Shown piece after piece: positions 50,848 through 62,899 of a DNA stretch of 64,000 nucleotides (positions are counted from its first letter, which is position 1; every line of letters begins with the position of its first letter). This DNA comes from Plantago ovata. Taxonomy: Eukaryota > Streptophyta > Magnoliopsida > Lamiales > Plantaginaceae. The stretch spans positions 6,015,545 through 6,079,544 of the forward strand of contig CM051456.1 of the NCBI GenBank assembly GCA_028274465.1, written 5' to 3'. Under the pieces are notes generated by a model that was given only the letters and a program-made list of their open reading frames with translations, had not been told where the DNA came from and did no database searches. A program made the translations under genes and the position numbers.

Positions 50848-52120
50848 GGCTGTCAGTGAATGTTTGGACTCTACGTGATGATGGGGAGTGTATAGGAAGG
50901 TAGAAAATTTAAGATGGGATGACGGTCACTTTTAGATGATTCCTCGTCAGATGCTGACAGCACGATTTCCTCTAGGTGTGGATATATATATTATATAGTA
51001 ATTAGATTAAATCTTAGGCACAAGCGGAATAGAACTACGCTTTCCTCTAGGTTCGTAAGACTGGTTAATTTTTTTCCTTCTCATTTACACGACAAGAATC
51101 GTGCGTGATCGTGCAGGTGAAATTTAAAAAAGGTAAAATAAAATTACCATTGAGTTAAAAAGTTTATGTTTCATTCCTAACAAAAATGGAAGAAAATAAG
51201 TTAGAAAGTTAATCCTTGAGAGGAAGTAACTATCATACGGTTTAAATAGTAGACAAGTTTAGAAGAATTTATTTGTGTCCGTACATATGAAAGGAGCAAC
51301 AATAGAGCTTGAGAGGGGTAGAGTGTGATATACGCTCTAAAAGTAATCAAACCTTAAAGCTATCGAGGGATTCCAGGATTTAGGTGACATAAGTAGTGAT
51401 CAACATGTTCCTATCAGGTAAAAATGGGTAAGTCTGGTTTTATTACATTGAATAAAATTGTTATAGAAACTTAGAAAGTTATATATAGAGTTGTTCAATT
51501 TTAAATGTCATGTCAGTTTATCAATTTAAATGTTTTAAATGCCAATGTTTTACTTAACATTTTAAGTAGAGGAATGATATGCATCCGCAAAACGAGCTAC
51601 TTTGTACGTATTTTAAACATGTTTCAAGCCTTGAAATCCTCTCAAACAATTGTTGATCTCTCTTCTATCTAAAACTCTAAGAAAGGGAAGTGGTCGTCAA
51701 CACAAAGTATAACCTTATGTGGTTACTCGAATCAGAAGGACAAAAACATTACCCAAACTTTGTTGTGGTAAGTGTGTAACTTCTAAGTGTATCTAGCTTG
51801 CAAGTGTGAATAAGTGCACTTGAGCGGAATTTCTTCAGTCATCATTTATGGATTAGGCCCAGAAAGGAGACCAACAAGAGACAAACAGATGGTGGATTAC
51901 ATACATAGATGGCTCAATCATCCCAATAATGTACTGGACTGGACTATAGGTAACCTTTAAGGACCTTTAATCTCATTTTTTGCTTTATGGTTGTAATTTG
52001 TAAATATATCATTAAAATTCCCATCATGCATATTTTACCTTGTTCATTCCCCCATACCCTGTTTCTTATTCTAATTTATTTATCATCATGGGATGATTAT
52101 TAATTACTCTATCATACTTA
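50848..52120. other. APP1 promoter and intergenic DNA
   Basis: The APP1 leader and promoter lie just right of 50847. The remainder is AT-rich with no gene or recognisable element. Confidence 0.45.
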
Positions 52121-52371
52121 CTCCTCCGGAAGATTTAAAGAACCCATTGATTTTGTTGACTTTTTTTATATCTGAATTGACCTTAAATTAATCATAATTC
52201 ACTGTGAAAAATAATTTAAAAAATAATATTACGACAGTATACTTCTTATATTTTTGTAATATAACATTAAATACATTTTTTCGTAAAAAATTATGATTAA
52301 TTTGAGGTCAAATTGGATATAAAAAAAAAATCAACAAAATCAAATGGGGTTCTTTAAAGTTCCCGGGGGAG
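52121..52371. mobile_element. Stowaway-like MITE, copy 2, 251 bp
   Basis: Flanked by TA (52119-52120 and 52372-52373). Inverted ends CTCCTCCGGAAGATTTAAAG and CTTTAAAGTTCCCGGGGGAG. It shares internal blocks with copies 1 and 3 (TTAATTTGAGGTCAAAT, AGTATACTTCTTATAT) but is a more divergent subfamily. Confidence 0.75.
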
Positions 52372-52414
52372 TAATACATTACAAAATTTGTTGATAAACA
52401 AGGTCAAGGTCGTG

Positions 52415-52745
52415 AGACCATCTCCAGCAGTCTAACCATCTGAAAACTTTTATTCTCTGCCACATCAACTTTTTATTAGTTAGACTTCAAATATAAGAAA
52501 TCATCTCCACTAATGAGTAATGAACCCTTCCGAACCCACATTTTTAACTTATTTTTATCCTTTTTTAATACAAACAAACAAATCAATGAATAATAAAAAA
52601 ATAAAAATTAAAAAAGTAAAAAAGGTAAATAGTGGTGGAACATGTTCGGTGTTCCACCGTTGGAACATTGTTGGCTGTTCAAGCGAAGTTTCACCAACTT
52701 GGTAATACACCACTAGGTGTTCAATAACATTAATTGATATGGTCT
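52415..52745. mobile_element. Possible Tourist/Harbinger-like MITE
   Basis: Left end AGACCATCTCCAGCAG and right end TGATATGGTCT form a short inverted repeat of the type seen in Harbinger MITEs. Inside lies GTTCCACCGTTGGAAC. No matching 3-base target duplication was found. Confidence 0.3.
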
Positions 52746-52980
52746 AAATAACTTCTCGATTAGCCGATTCATAGAAAAATTCTCATAATTTGACTACTTG
52801 AGCTACCAATCTGTCAATTTCAACAAGTATCATAAACCATCATATTTGAATGTTATAATCGAAATCCAATAATTTTATAGATAAGGTATTAACATTATCT
52901 CATTAATTTTACCATGGAATAAACCTCTTCCAAACCTCCAAACAACACATGACACCTAGAATCTATGACCTCTAGACTGG

Positions 52981-53265
52981 TTAATCAATTAATTCCAGAT
53001 TTGAGGCCCTAGAAATGGGAGGAACAGTAGCTAACTTAACATGGAAAGTGAGCTGTTCATCACCTACAAACACAAACCATTGAATAAAGCATAGATTCCC
53101 AAAACTGCAAAATCCAATAAAACTAACCCTAATTTTTCTGTCCATGAACACATATGGAGACTGGACCACTGCAGACTGTAAATTCGTCAAAAGTCTCCAT
53201 TCTGCACCGTTGTTTCCGGATCTACTACTCCACACACCTGAAAGATCTTTCAACATTTTCACCAT
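52981..53265 (-). CDS. Small open frame, 94 aa, hypothetical
   Basis: Reads MVKMLKDLSGVWSSRSGNNG, then a middle section rich in aromatic and aliphatic residues, and ends FHVKLATVPPISRASNLELID before TAA. The codon pattern looks more protein-like than its AT-rich surroundings, and the end is followed by a stop rather than a splice donor. No family recognised. It may be a remnant of a larger gene. No promoter is obvious. Confidence 0.3.
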   Translation of the reverse strand: MVKMLKDLSGVWSSRSGNNGAEWRLLTNLQSAVVQSPYVFMDRKIRVSFIGFCSFGNLCFIQWFVFVGDEQLTFHVKLATVPPISRASNLELID

Positions 53266-55104
53266 AAACTAATCCTAGCTCAACACCTGGCTGCACCCGT
53301 TCTACGACACGTACACACATAACATATAAGAGTAATTAAGTCCATTTAATGACACTTAAAACACCAAAGAATGTGTTAATGAAGCTAATGACCAGTGGTA
53401 GCCATGTGCTAGCTTAAAGGTGGTAGAAGGTTACAGAAGAGGAAAGAAAGATTACAAACGTAGTTAATTAATTGTGTAATCAGTCCACGTAGCGGCATTT
53501 GTTATCGATAATCGGTGGATTAGCCATTAATTAAGGGGATTTTATAGGGTGTATTTGTGTTTAATAATGTTGTAAATTATAACATCCAACCATTTGGAAG
53601 ATTTCTTGCATTGTAAAGAGAGATCTTGCTTTTGTGTTTTGTGTTTAGGTATTGGGTAGCTGGCTAGTTTAAGTTTTTAAACGATTTGCGGGGATCAAAG
53701 TTTGGGTGCACTTTAGCTAGGGCTTGTCTTCCAATAACAAAGGTGATATATAATCACTACTACTAGTACGTAGTAGCTAGCTTAATTAAGCATTTGACTA
53801 ATTGTTATTAGTTTTATAAGTTTTAATTGATATACTGAGGATAATCTTTTTACTCTATTGGTAAATGATTGATAGGTCGCGGAAGTTGTGGAGGTATTGG
53901 TCTCAATATTTATTTATTTGACAAATAAAGTTTAATTAATTGGTTAAGAGAAACACAAAGCATATATAGAAGTGTGTTTAGCATGAATATATCACAAGTA
54001 CTATAGTATATCAGTTAGATGTGCTATAAAGAGTTGATCTGTGTTGATCACATACACTCCAAATAATCAAAATTGTCCATGTCGGGAGTATTTATGCACT
54101 AACATGTATTGAATTCACTTAAAAAAGACCTCAGATTTGAGTATTGTGTATGTAAAAAACATCATAGGGAAAACGCTAATCAATATTGCTGGTTGGATTA
54201 GTTATCAAAAGTCAAAACGGATACCAGTAGAACTCGAAAACAAAATTATTCTACAAAAATAAACCCCTAATACCAGGCCTTATCCTTCTTGGTTAAGATA
54301 ATACCCCAACCTAAAAGAGAAAAACATACTCTATACAAATGCAGTATTCCCATGATCAGATAAGTATCTAACTAATTGTGCAATTATATAGGGTAAATTT
54401 AAACACTCAACTTTATAAAGGTTTGCATATGGCAGTGTGAGTGATGCATGTAAAACTAAAAGTTGAGACATCAAGTCATGCAAGCAGTTCTGGGTGATTT
54501 GTGATATGACATGGACTCACTAGCTAACCGATCGATTCCAAATTCCCAATAGAATGCCAGTATTGAACCCAATGAGTACATTATCCTCTGACATTTACCA
54601 ACTATCCTATTCCTACCAATAATATCCATTGAGAACCAATTCTTTTCATTCTTTCCCTCTACCAATATCATCATGTTATCTGTGAGTGATTCATTTTGTA
54701 CCGAATTAATTACATTGCACCGTCTTACCATTTTTTTAACGTCATATATCAGTTATACAATTTCATTTTTTTAACATATTTGAAAATGTTATAATAATTT
54801 TATATTCTATCAACACATTTGAGTGGTTACAAATGACAAACAAAGTAAAATTAAACTCAACTATTAATATAACTCAATATTTAACTATTCTTCTTATTTT
54901 TATATGCCCAAAAATCAAATAGTGCAACCGCTTCGGAACGGAGGGAGTATGTCAATATAGACACCTAAAATTTTACAACATTTAGATTACGTTTAGACCA
55001 TCTCCATCGATTGTCTTAAATTCTATTTGAGTTGCCTTGCCCTGAGTTGCCCTTCAAATGAATCTTCTTTTATTTTCTTGTTTATTTACCGATGAGTATT
55101 TATA
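53266..55104. other. AT-rich intergenic DNA
   Basis: No gene. Fragments with transposon-end motifs occur: CGGAACGGAGGGAGTA at about 54935 (Stowaway-like terminus) and TTTAGACCATCTCCATCG at about 54995 (Harbinger-like terminus). Neither has a partner end. An 86-codon minus-strand frame at 54471-54731 shows no family likeness. Confidence 0.45.
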
Positions 55105-55512
55105 GGGTAAAATTCATTTTTGGTACTTCAGAGTGAGACACGTCAAATTTATGTACTCTAGAGTGGTTATGTCCAATTTAGGTAATTTATTGTAACATAC
55201 TGTCCAATTTTGGTATTTTCTTAATTTAATCGTAAAAAAGTAAACAATATGAACGCATGACAACCAATCGCTAGACATGTCAAAAATTTCAAAGAAATAG
55301 GAAAAATATACACGCATTATAAGCGCATTTTCATACTTTAGGTCGTTGTGTGTTTGTCATGCGCTCTTATTGTTCAATTTTTCAAGATTAAATTGATAAA
55401 ATATCAAAATTGGACAGTATGTTACAATAAAGTACATAAATTGGACATAGCCACTCTAGAGTATATAAATTGGACGTGTATCACTCTGGAGTACCAAAAA
55501 TGGATTTTACCC
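55105..55512. mobile_element. Mutator-like MITE (TIR-MULE type), 408 bp
   Basis: Long inverted arms of about 165 bp each. The left begins GGGTAAAATTCATTTTTGG, and the right end is its complement with one mismatch in the first 20 bases. Bounded by a 10-base direct duplication AGTATTTATA at 55095-55104 and 55513-55522 (Mutator elements make 9-10). Short unique centre; no transposase. Inserted beside a Harbinger-like fragment. Confidence 0.85.
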
Positions 55513-58035
55513 AGTATTTATACGAGTATAAATTATAAACAATACGTTTTCTTCTTATGTCCATGTCCTAGTTTTGCTTAAAGTTTTCATAAGCAGCCTG
55601 TAACACTCCAAATTATAACGTGTATCTTTCTTTTTCAAAATCAACCCAAAATAACTCCAAAGTTTGCAAGCACGATTATAGATAAAAAGTGAGTTAGAAC
55701 ACGTGTTGGTTTGTGGGGCTAGCATATCATTCAAGAATACCCAAAAGGTCGGGCCTTCAATTCGGTCGATTAGTGGCGGGAGTTACAACTTAAAATTTCC
55801 AAAATGGCAAATAAATGTATGTAGACGTTTCAAACCTAATTGATGGTTTTGTTACATGCAAACTAATAGAATTATCAATTTGAGTCCAGGTTTCATGAAT
55901 TTTCCCTAAATAATACGGGCATGCTTTTGTTTTTCCGCACCGAAAGATCGAAATGGAAGATTCAATTCATACTCCATTTGTAATGATCTTATCCCTTTGT
56001 AACAACTATTGTACATAGTGTCATTGTTTACACGCTACAACTGGATTGCTATCTGTTACTTACTAGTTTATGCTACCTCTTTGATCAATTAGTTAAATCA
56101 TATAGTATGATCATGTGTACTTACTGGTTTTAAGTATCGCGATTTTGAATGGTCACAATCAAAGGAGTCTAATTTGTTTTAAATGGTCACAAAAATAGAT
56201 ATTTTCAGACTATTAGTTGGCTAAAATTCAAATCCGTGGGGCAAAATGTAATTAAATTTCATGAAAAGGAGATAAATGTAATTGATATTTTATGAGGGAA
56301 AAACCCGTAATAAAAAAATCTATGAAGGAGTCCAGATGAAATTAGCTTATAGTTCGCTCTACTAACTTTTTACTCAATTTATATTAATTCTTTTATGGAG
56401 TAACATAAAATATAATTTCCCCCTCTTTTTTTTTCTGCATAAAATATTCAATATATTGAAAACAATTATTTCTTCTAAATACTTCTTATATATTTTGTGA
56501 GGTAAAAGGATAAAATATGTGGTCCCATTTGGGGCTATTGGGGTGGTGACGCGTGGGAAGGATGTAAAACTGAAGCATGTGCGTTTTTCATTTGCAAACA
56601 AATATCCGCTGTAGTAGTGGACTCCGCTTTATGGTTTTGTTGTTGTCTCCTGCTTACTGGTTTGTATGCTTCTATTTCTTTCCTTCATTCCCCAAAGTTT
56701 GGTAATCTCTCTTCTCCATTTGCCAATTCTACAATTCCCATTTTTTCATTTTTAGTTAAACAATTCTTAGAGCAATATTAAATAATTGGTGGGTGATGTA
56801 TTTTGACCATACCTTAGGTGTGTAGGAGTATTTTGAAGTGGAATATTTCCTACTTTAATCACATTTTAAAAATTGAATAATATGTGGATGTTAACATTAT
56901 CTTATCTATGTCGTTTAAAAGTATATAGGAAAGTGTGACAATAATATGCTTCAATCACATAAGAAGTAGAGTATTTAGTTAGGGTGACATTGAGGAACAC
57001 AAAAGTAAATTAATCCGTTTCACCTGAACAAAACTTACTAGCTAGGTAACCCATCTCTTGAAATCAATTATAGGAGGCACTAAAGCCATTTGAATGAGTA
57101 CTACTGAGTACACATTCTCTTTTAGCCATTCTGTTCTGATTAAATGTGATTTTTCTTTTTTCTGGTATTGATTAAATGCGAATTTTATCTGTTTGCACTG
57201 TCCATATAATTTTATTTTGGTGCGTATATTCGTGAATACTTACATAATTCGAAATGTTCGAATCTTATAGACATATATTTCTCCTTTTTATTTGTCATTT
57301 CTTAAATATTCCTTTACTGCAATCATGTAGTAATTTTTTTTTCTATATGCGATATGTCGGAAATGCTGGTATTATTGTAAGTTTGACAGCGCTATTAGTT
57401 AGCTAAAAGGTGAAACTTAGTGTCAGTAGATAAGGCTAGATAAGGCTATTCCAAATTAAACAATTGCTTAAGTTTTAAGTTTTAAGCATTTTTAGTACTT
57501 CACTATAGTAGGCAATTTTATCATAAGTGATATTATGTGAGGGAATAATAATATCCTATTACTATGTTTCCGTATAATAGACAGACTAATTCATTGTTAC
57601 CTAAACCAGTTAACAAACCAATATTAATCGGTGTCCGGTGACATAATTCTGTTTCTTGTTCTTGCTTCTTTGTTTAACGAAAATCTTTAACCGATTAAAA
57701 AAAATCCATATATAATTATAGAGTAGATATAAGATCTAAGCTGGAGACCCTGACTATTGTTAAGAAATTGATCACATAGTACTTCATTTTTTGAAAAGAT
57801 AATATGCAGAGGAATAAGGAATGGATTAACGAGCATAATTGACTGTACCAATTTGACACGACAAGGATAAGGCATCATCTCCTTCTCTTTTTTCCTTTTA
57901 AAAAGAACTAGAATACTAATATCATAACCGCATGTGAATTTTTCTATGGGTCACACACATTTTAAAGCTACTCCCGATTAAGTATGTTTAATTTTGTAAT
58001 GCACATTTTGTTTAACTTTATCCTATACATTGTCA
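55513..58035. other. AT-rich intergenic DNA
   Basis: No gene in 2.5 kb. A short doubled phrase AGATAAGGCTAGATAAGGCTA lies at about 57429. Nothing else stands out. Confidence 0.45.
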
Positions 58036-58232
58036 GGATAAAATTCATAGCTTGTCCAAACTTCCATGTCGAATGATATTTGAGAGTGTATATTTTCAAT
58101 TTATACATTTTATTATATGCCATATTATCCAATTTGATACTTTATTTTATTATAGTATAGTATATTATTCAATTTTGGTACATTTCAATTTAAAAAGAAA
58201 AAAGTGAACAATAGCGCGTGTGACAACCACTC
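58036..58232. mobile_element. Degenerate single arm related to the 55.1-kb Mutator-like MITE
   Basis: Starts GGATAAAATTCATAG and later reads CAATTTTGGTACATTTCAAT and AAGTGAACAATAGCGCGTG, parallel in order to the left arm at 55105-55270. No matching right arm was found. Confidence 0.5.
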
Positions 58233-58603
58233 AAAAAAAAAAAAAAATGAAAAATAGTAAAATAAGAGAAGTTGAAGACAAATATTAAACGTCGGAACAT
58301 AAATTTACTAAATGTTGGAAATTTATTGTAAATTACATAAAGTATCTATAAATTTATAATTTTACAAATTAACCTAATACTTTTAAAATCATCACAATTC
58401 CACCTTAAATAAATCAAGCCCCTAAATCAATAACCTAATCAATATATTTCAATTCAATTTGAAGAACACACCAAGATATATCATCAAACTCAAATTGAAT
58501 AAAAACTAACCTTGATATTCAACTTGTTATATTAATTGATCTTCATATTTTATTGATGCACACATTTGATTTTCACTTATGATATATGTGTTTCTATTGT
58601 CCC

Positions 58604-58608
<5 letters not shown>

Positions 58609-58672
<64 letters not shown>
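58609..58672. repeat. (AT)32 microsatellite
   Basis: 64 bases of uninterrupted AT dinucleotide, followed by ATTATTTTATTA. Likely length-polymorphic and able to extrude a cruciform. Confidence 0.98.
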
Positions 58673-58676
<4 letters not shown>

Positions 58677-58888
58677 TTATTACAAATATTTTTTATATAT
58701 AATTATAAATTTTGTATAACTTTTTGACTAATGAACTTAAAATAAAGTACTACTATCTCATGATTATAATTCTCATAATACTTTTATTATTTATCATTTG
58801 AAGATCAATTATAGGCATTGTGCATAATTAAATAAAATTTATATAAAAAGTTTTTTTTTTTAAAAAAAAAAAAGAAAAAAAAAAAGGT

Positions 58889-59023
58889 TGAAGGCAGCAG
58901 GCCTGCCTTTCAGAAGCAGCAGCCCAACGGGTTGGGCTGCCCCTAGTGAGGCTGCTTCTAATCACTAGGAGCAGCCCGGGCTGCTGCAAATCTTCATCAG
59001 CAGCCCAGTGCTCTCTACTGCCC
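58889..59023. other. GC-rich hairpin island between A- and T-runs
   Basis: An isolated GC-rich stretch in very AT-rich DNA, entered through about 40 A-rich bases and left into a 20-plus T-run (about 59050-59072). It contains a perfect 10-bp stem (GCAGCCCAAC 58919-58928 with 58931-58940). An alternative 16-bp stem (58934-58949 with 58962-58977, one mismatch) uses the same GGGCTGC arm, so the two folds exclude each other. Origin unknown. Confidence 0.6.
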
Positions 59024-59680
59024 GATTTCTTTTATTTTTTTATTTATTATTTCTTTTTTTTTTTTTTTTTTTGAGTTTGAATTTAAATGTTAATTTTTGG
59101 AACACTTGAATTTAGTATCAAATTTATCAATTTTTTGAAGTTCAGAAGTAGTGATCATTTCATGTTAATAATTTATATTTATGAGTGTATTTGTTTTAGG
59201 GAGTGTTTGTGGTAAAGTAGAATTGATGAATTTATTATATTTGCAACTGTTTATGATAATTTGTATGAATTTAGTAAGTTTGGGATTTATTTGTAATACT
59301 TGTAAAATAATAGTCATTCTGTAAATTACAAATAAATTTCAACGTTTAGTAAAATTGCTACTACGTTTAATAACCCCCGAAGTTGAATTAAACATGACCG
59401 CTCTGAGATAATTAGATATGGATGAGAACATACTAAAGTACCCAAAAATAAAGGTTATCCCACACGCGTGTGCATTTCACATAACTTTCTGGTAGATCGC
59501 TCATCGTATTGTCACTTTTAGAGTAAACACTCTTACTCCTACACTACTCATCTTCCAACATATAACTTCAAATACACTTATACTATATATATCAATCTTA
59601 TGATTCCGTCACAGTTCGAACCCCCAATATTTTATGTGCTACTCAATCACCCTTTTTACGATCGGACCATGACTCCTATA
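59024..59680. other. AT-rich intergenic DNA
   Basis: T-runs then ordinary AT-rich sequence. No gene. Confidence 0.4.
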
Positions 59681-60667
59681 GTCGGGAAAAAATTAAAATA
59701 TATATTACAGAGTGAGATAGTGCCACTTTATATACCGCACAATGGTTATGTCCAATTTATATACCGTAAGATAAATACATGTCCAATTTATATACTCCGG
59801 CTGTTTTTTTGATCGGACCTTTCGGGTGAACCACACGCGCCGGCGAGGTTGAACCAGGTGGACACGTGTCGTCACCACATTTCATCTGAGTTTTTTCTTA
59901 AAAAAAAAAAAATTAAAAAATTATTTAAAAAATTACAAAATTAAATTTAAAATTTAAAAATTTAAAACAAAAGTTATATTAAAAAATTTTAAATTTTAGA
60001 AAATAATAAAAAAAAAATTTGAAAAAATGGAGGACACCTGTCACGCCATCAGGTTCAATCTGGGGTTTAAAATATATATATATATATTTAAAAAATTTCA
60101 AAAATGCAAACAACATGCTAATTTTGAGCTAATTTTTTTAATCATTTTCAAATGCAAACATCATTTTTTAGCAAACAACATGCTAATTTAGGGATAATTT
60201 TTTAAATCATTTTTAAATACAAACATAATTTTTTTTTTTTTTAAATCATTTTTAAAATTTTTAAATTTTAAATTTGAATTATGAATTATAAATTTAATTT
60301 TTAAAATTTTAAATTTAATTTTAAAATTTTTAAATTTTAAATTTAATTTTTAAATTTTAAATTTAATTTTTAAAATTTTTAAATTTAAAATTTAATTTTT
60401 AAACTTTTTAATTTAAATTTTTTAATTTTTTAAACATTTTTTATTTAATTTTTTTAGAAAAAAAACTCAGATTAAATGTGGTGATGACACGTGCCCCCAT
60501 TCAACCTCGTCGGCGCGTGTGGTTCAGTCGAAAGGTCGGATGAAAAAACAGATGGAGTATATAAATTGAACATGTATCTATCTTACGGTATATAAATTGG
60601 ACATAGACATTGTGCGGTATATAAATTGGTAATGTCTCATTCGTATATATTTTGATTTCTTTCCAAC
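59681..60667. mobile_element. Long inverted-repeat (foldback/MULE-like) element, about 1 kb
   Basis: Arms of roughly 200 bp face each other: left 59681-59905 (GTCGGGAAAAAATT.., TGTCCAATTTATATACCG, GAACCACACGCGCCGGCGAG, CACCACATTTCATCTGAG) and right 60460-60667 as the reverse complement with scattered differences. Arm layout (GAGTGAGA.., TATGTCCAATTTA) resembles the 55.1-kb element, so they look like one superfamily. The centre is low-complexity ATTTTTAAATTT. A similar CTCCTATA lies outside each end, but the junctions do not give a clean target duplication. Confidence 0.7.
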
Positions 60668-62530
60668 ATAGCTCCTATATATATCTTAGAATTAAATATT
60701 ACTGAGTTTATATAGTATATTTAGAGTTTTACCTCCATCCAACACGTAGCATGCAGATGGAAAAAAGTATGTTTACTTTGACGTCGATTCATTTGATGTT
60801 GTAGTAAGAGTTGGTGGTCAAATTATACATCCACGTAGTTTAACTTCCCTCCATCCAATGGAATCGTGAACCCCATCGACAATACATGCAGCCCCGTACA
60901 TAAGCGGCTCTTTCTTTTTTCCTTTTTTTTTTCTTGGTCGAAGTTGATTCATGATGATTGATGGGATAGCACATTTTGTTCTCTTTCATGAGAAAATGTC
61001 TTTTAATTTTCGAGCTAGGACGAGAGAAAATGACTCCACGGCCATGAAGCAAAAATCCAAAAACACAATAAAACAAAAACGAAACCACTATAGTGGAGTA
61101 GCATGTTAAATGACAATTTATTATTATGCTTGAAAATTAAGTCATTAGCATTGCGTCAAGTCCAATTTAAATGGAAGGAAAGGGATCAAGATTGAGGGAG
61201 TCTTGTCGTGTAATGAGCTTAACTACTCAATCGACTTAATTCAATACGGAGTATAATACTTCTCTACACGTATGGGGTTAAAAAGAGAAAAACTCGATCA
61301 CCCATGTGTGTGAGTATAAGAAATGTTTTTTACAAATTACCGTTTAATACATAATTGTACCACATCGATAATCTTACTCCATCTAAGTTAGATATTTTAC
61401 ATCTATGATGAATGATGATACCAGGAGTACCTCTTTTTTTGTTTGACCACGTAGTAATCGCATATGTTGACCTCTAAATCAGTCTGAATTTGTTGAAAGG
61501 AATCTATACTCCCTCGTCCTCGTAGGTATCATAGTTCTCTTCTTTTTTTGAGTAGTTTAATTTTCAGTTGGAGAAAAAAAAGAATCTATACTCCTATTCC
61601 TTATCCTATGTATTTTTGTGCACGTGACGGTTTAGGAGACGAACTATGCGGCCCAACCGGGAAAATGGAATAGCCAATGAGAATGTGCAACGCGTATGTA
61701 AGTTACCAGTAGCGAAGTAGGGGAGCACTGCTAGTACAAATGTGTTGCTTATCTCGAGCCACGCATGTGGGTGTATGTCTGGAGGGGCTAAGGTGAACGG
61801 CTCGGAAAATATACCTTTTAATTTTATCATTGGACAAGACCAGACGAATTATTAAAGAATGGTGGGAATTTTCTGTTTTAATCCATACATAATCCTCTAT
61901 TTACAGTACAATAGAACGTTGAGCGTTTGTTTATGAATTGTTTATGAACTTCGAGGGTGTCACCTTTGGGATCCCAACCCTACCTAACCTTGTTTACTAG
62001 GAGTATTTGCTACCGGGGAGTAGTTAGTAATTTACACTCCGCCTCTCCTATTACAATTAATTTTTTTTGTCTAACACCTTTCAATTTTTACTTTTCTCTC
62101 GATCAAGACCTTTAAATTTTAGCTCGTGATTACTATAAAAATATATAATTATAAAATATTTAATAAAATTATATTTTGAGAATTTAGGTTCTGTATTTTC
62201 ATAATATGATTTCGTCAAATACTTTATTATTATAGTTTTAAAGTAATCGATGGGTTAAAGTTGAAAACTGTTCATAAAAAAAAATCAAATTAAATAAATT
62301 ACAGTGGAATTGAATATATATACTAGTACTTATGTTTGGTTTTTGCCTTTACATTTGATTTTAAAACATCCTTTTAGAACTAGAAATTCATGTAACATGT
62401 GTTATTTGATTTATTAATAAGATCCATAATTAAAAAAAAAGAAGATATATTTCTTGGCTCTTGGGACTAGGGAGATTTTAGATTCATGTATATGAATGAA
62501 TATGGGAGAGTACGGTAAAGGTACATTGTA
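60668..62530. other. AT-rich intergenic DNA
   Basis: No gene. A Stowaway-like terminus ACTCCCTCGTCCTCGTAG at about 61508 is unpaired. A 74-codon minus-strand frame at 61606-61830 is unrecognised. Confidence 0.4.
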
Positions 62531-62788
62531 CTTCCTCCGAAAACTTAATAGGTTAACAATTTATTTTTGTTAACTTTTCGATGTTTAGTTTGACCTCAAA
62601 TAAATAATAACTTGCTAAGAAATAAATAATTTAAAAAATTATATTATAAAAGTATACTTCTTATATTTGTATAATATAACTTCTATTTTTATTTTTTTTT
62701 TGTAGTCAATTATGATTAATTTGAGGTCAAATCGGACATAAAAAAGTCAACAAAAATAAATGTCAACCTATTAAGTTTTCGGAGGAAG
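62531..62788. mobile_element. Stowaway-like MITE, copy 3, 258 bp
   Basis: Flanked by TA (62529-62530 and 62789-62790). Ends CTTCCTCCGAAAACTTAATA and TATTAAGTTTTCGGAGGAAG are near-perfect inverted repeats. The interior closely matches copy 1 at 10381 along its whole length. Confidence 0.85.
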
Positions 62789-62899
62789 TATGACATAAAT
62801 CATGCAATTTGTTTGAGATATGAATGTAACTATGTAAGTAAATGAAAATCAAGAAATGTGGCTAATATTTTATATTTACGTCAGATGGTTCTAATATAC

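Noticed and set aside
54471-54731. 86-codon minus-strand frame
   Set aside because: No domain, no promoter or splice context, chance length in AT-rich DNA.
58609-58672. AT run considered as a replication or matrix-attachment signal
   Set aside because: A plain dinucleotide microsatellite explains it; no other supporting motif.
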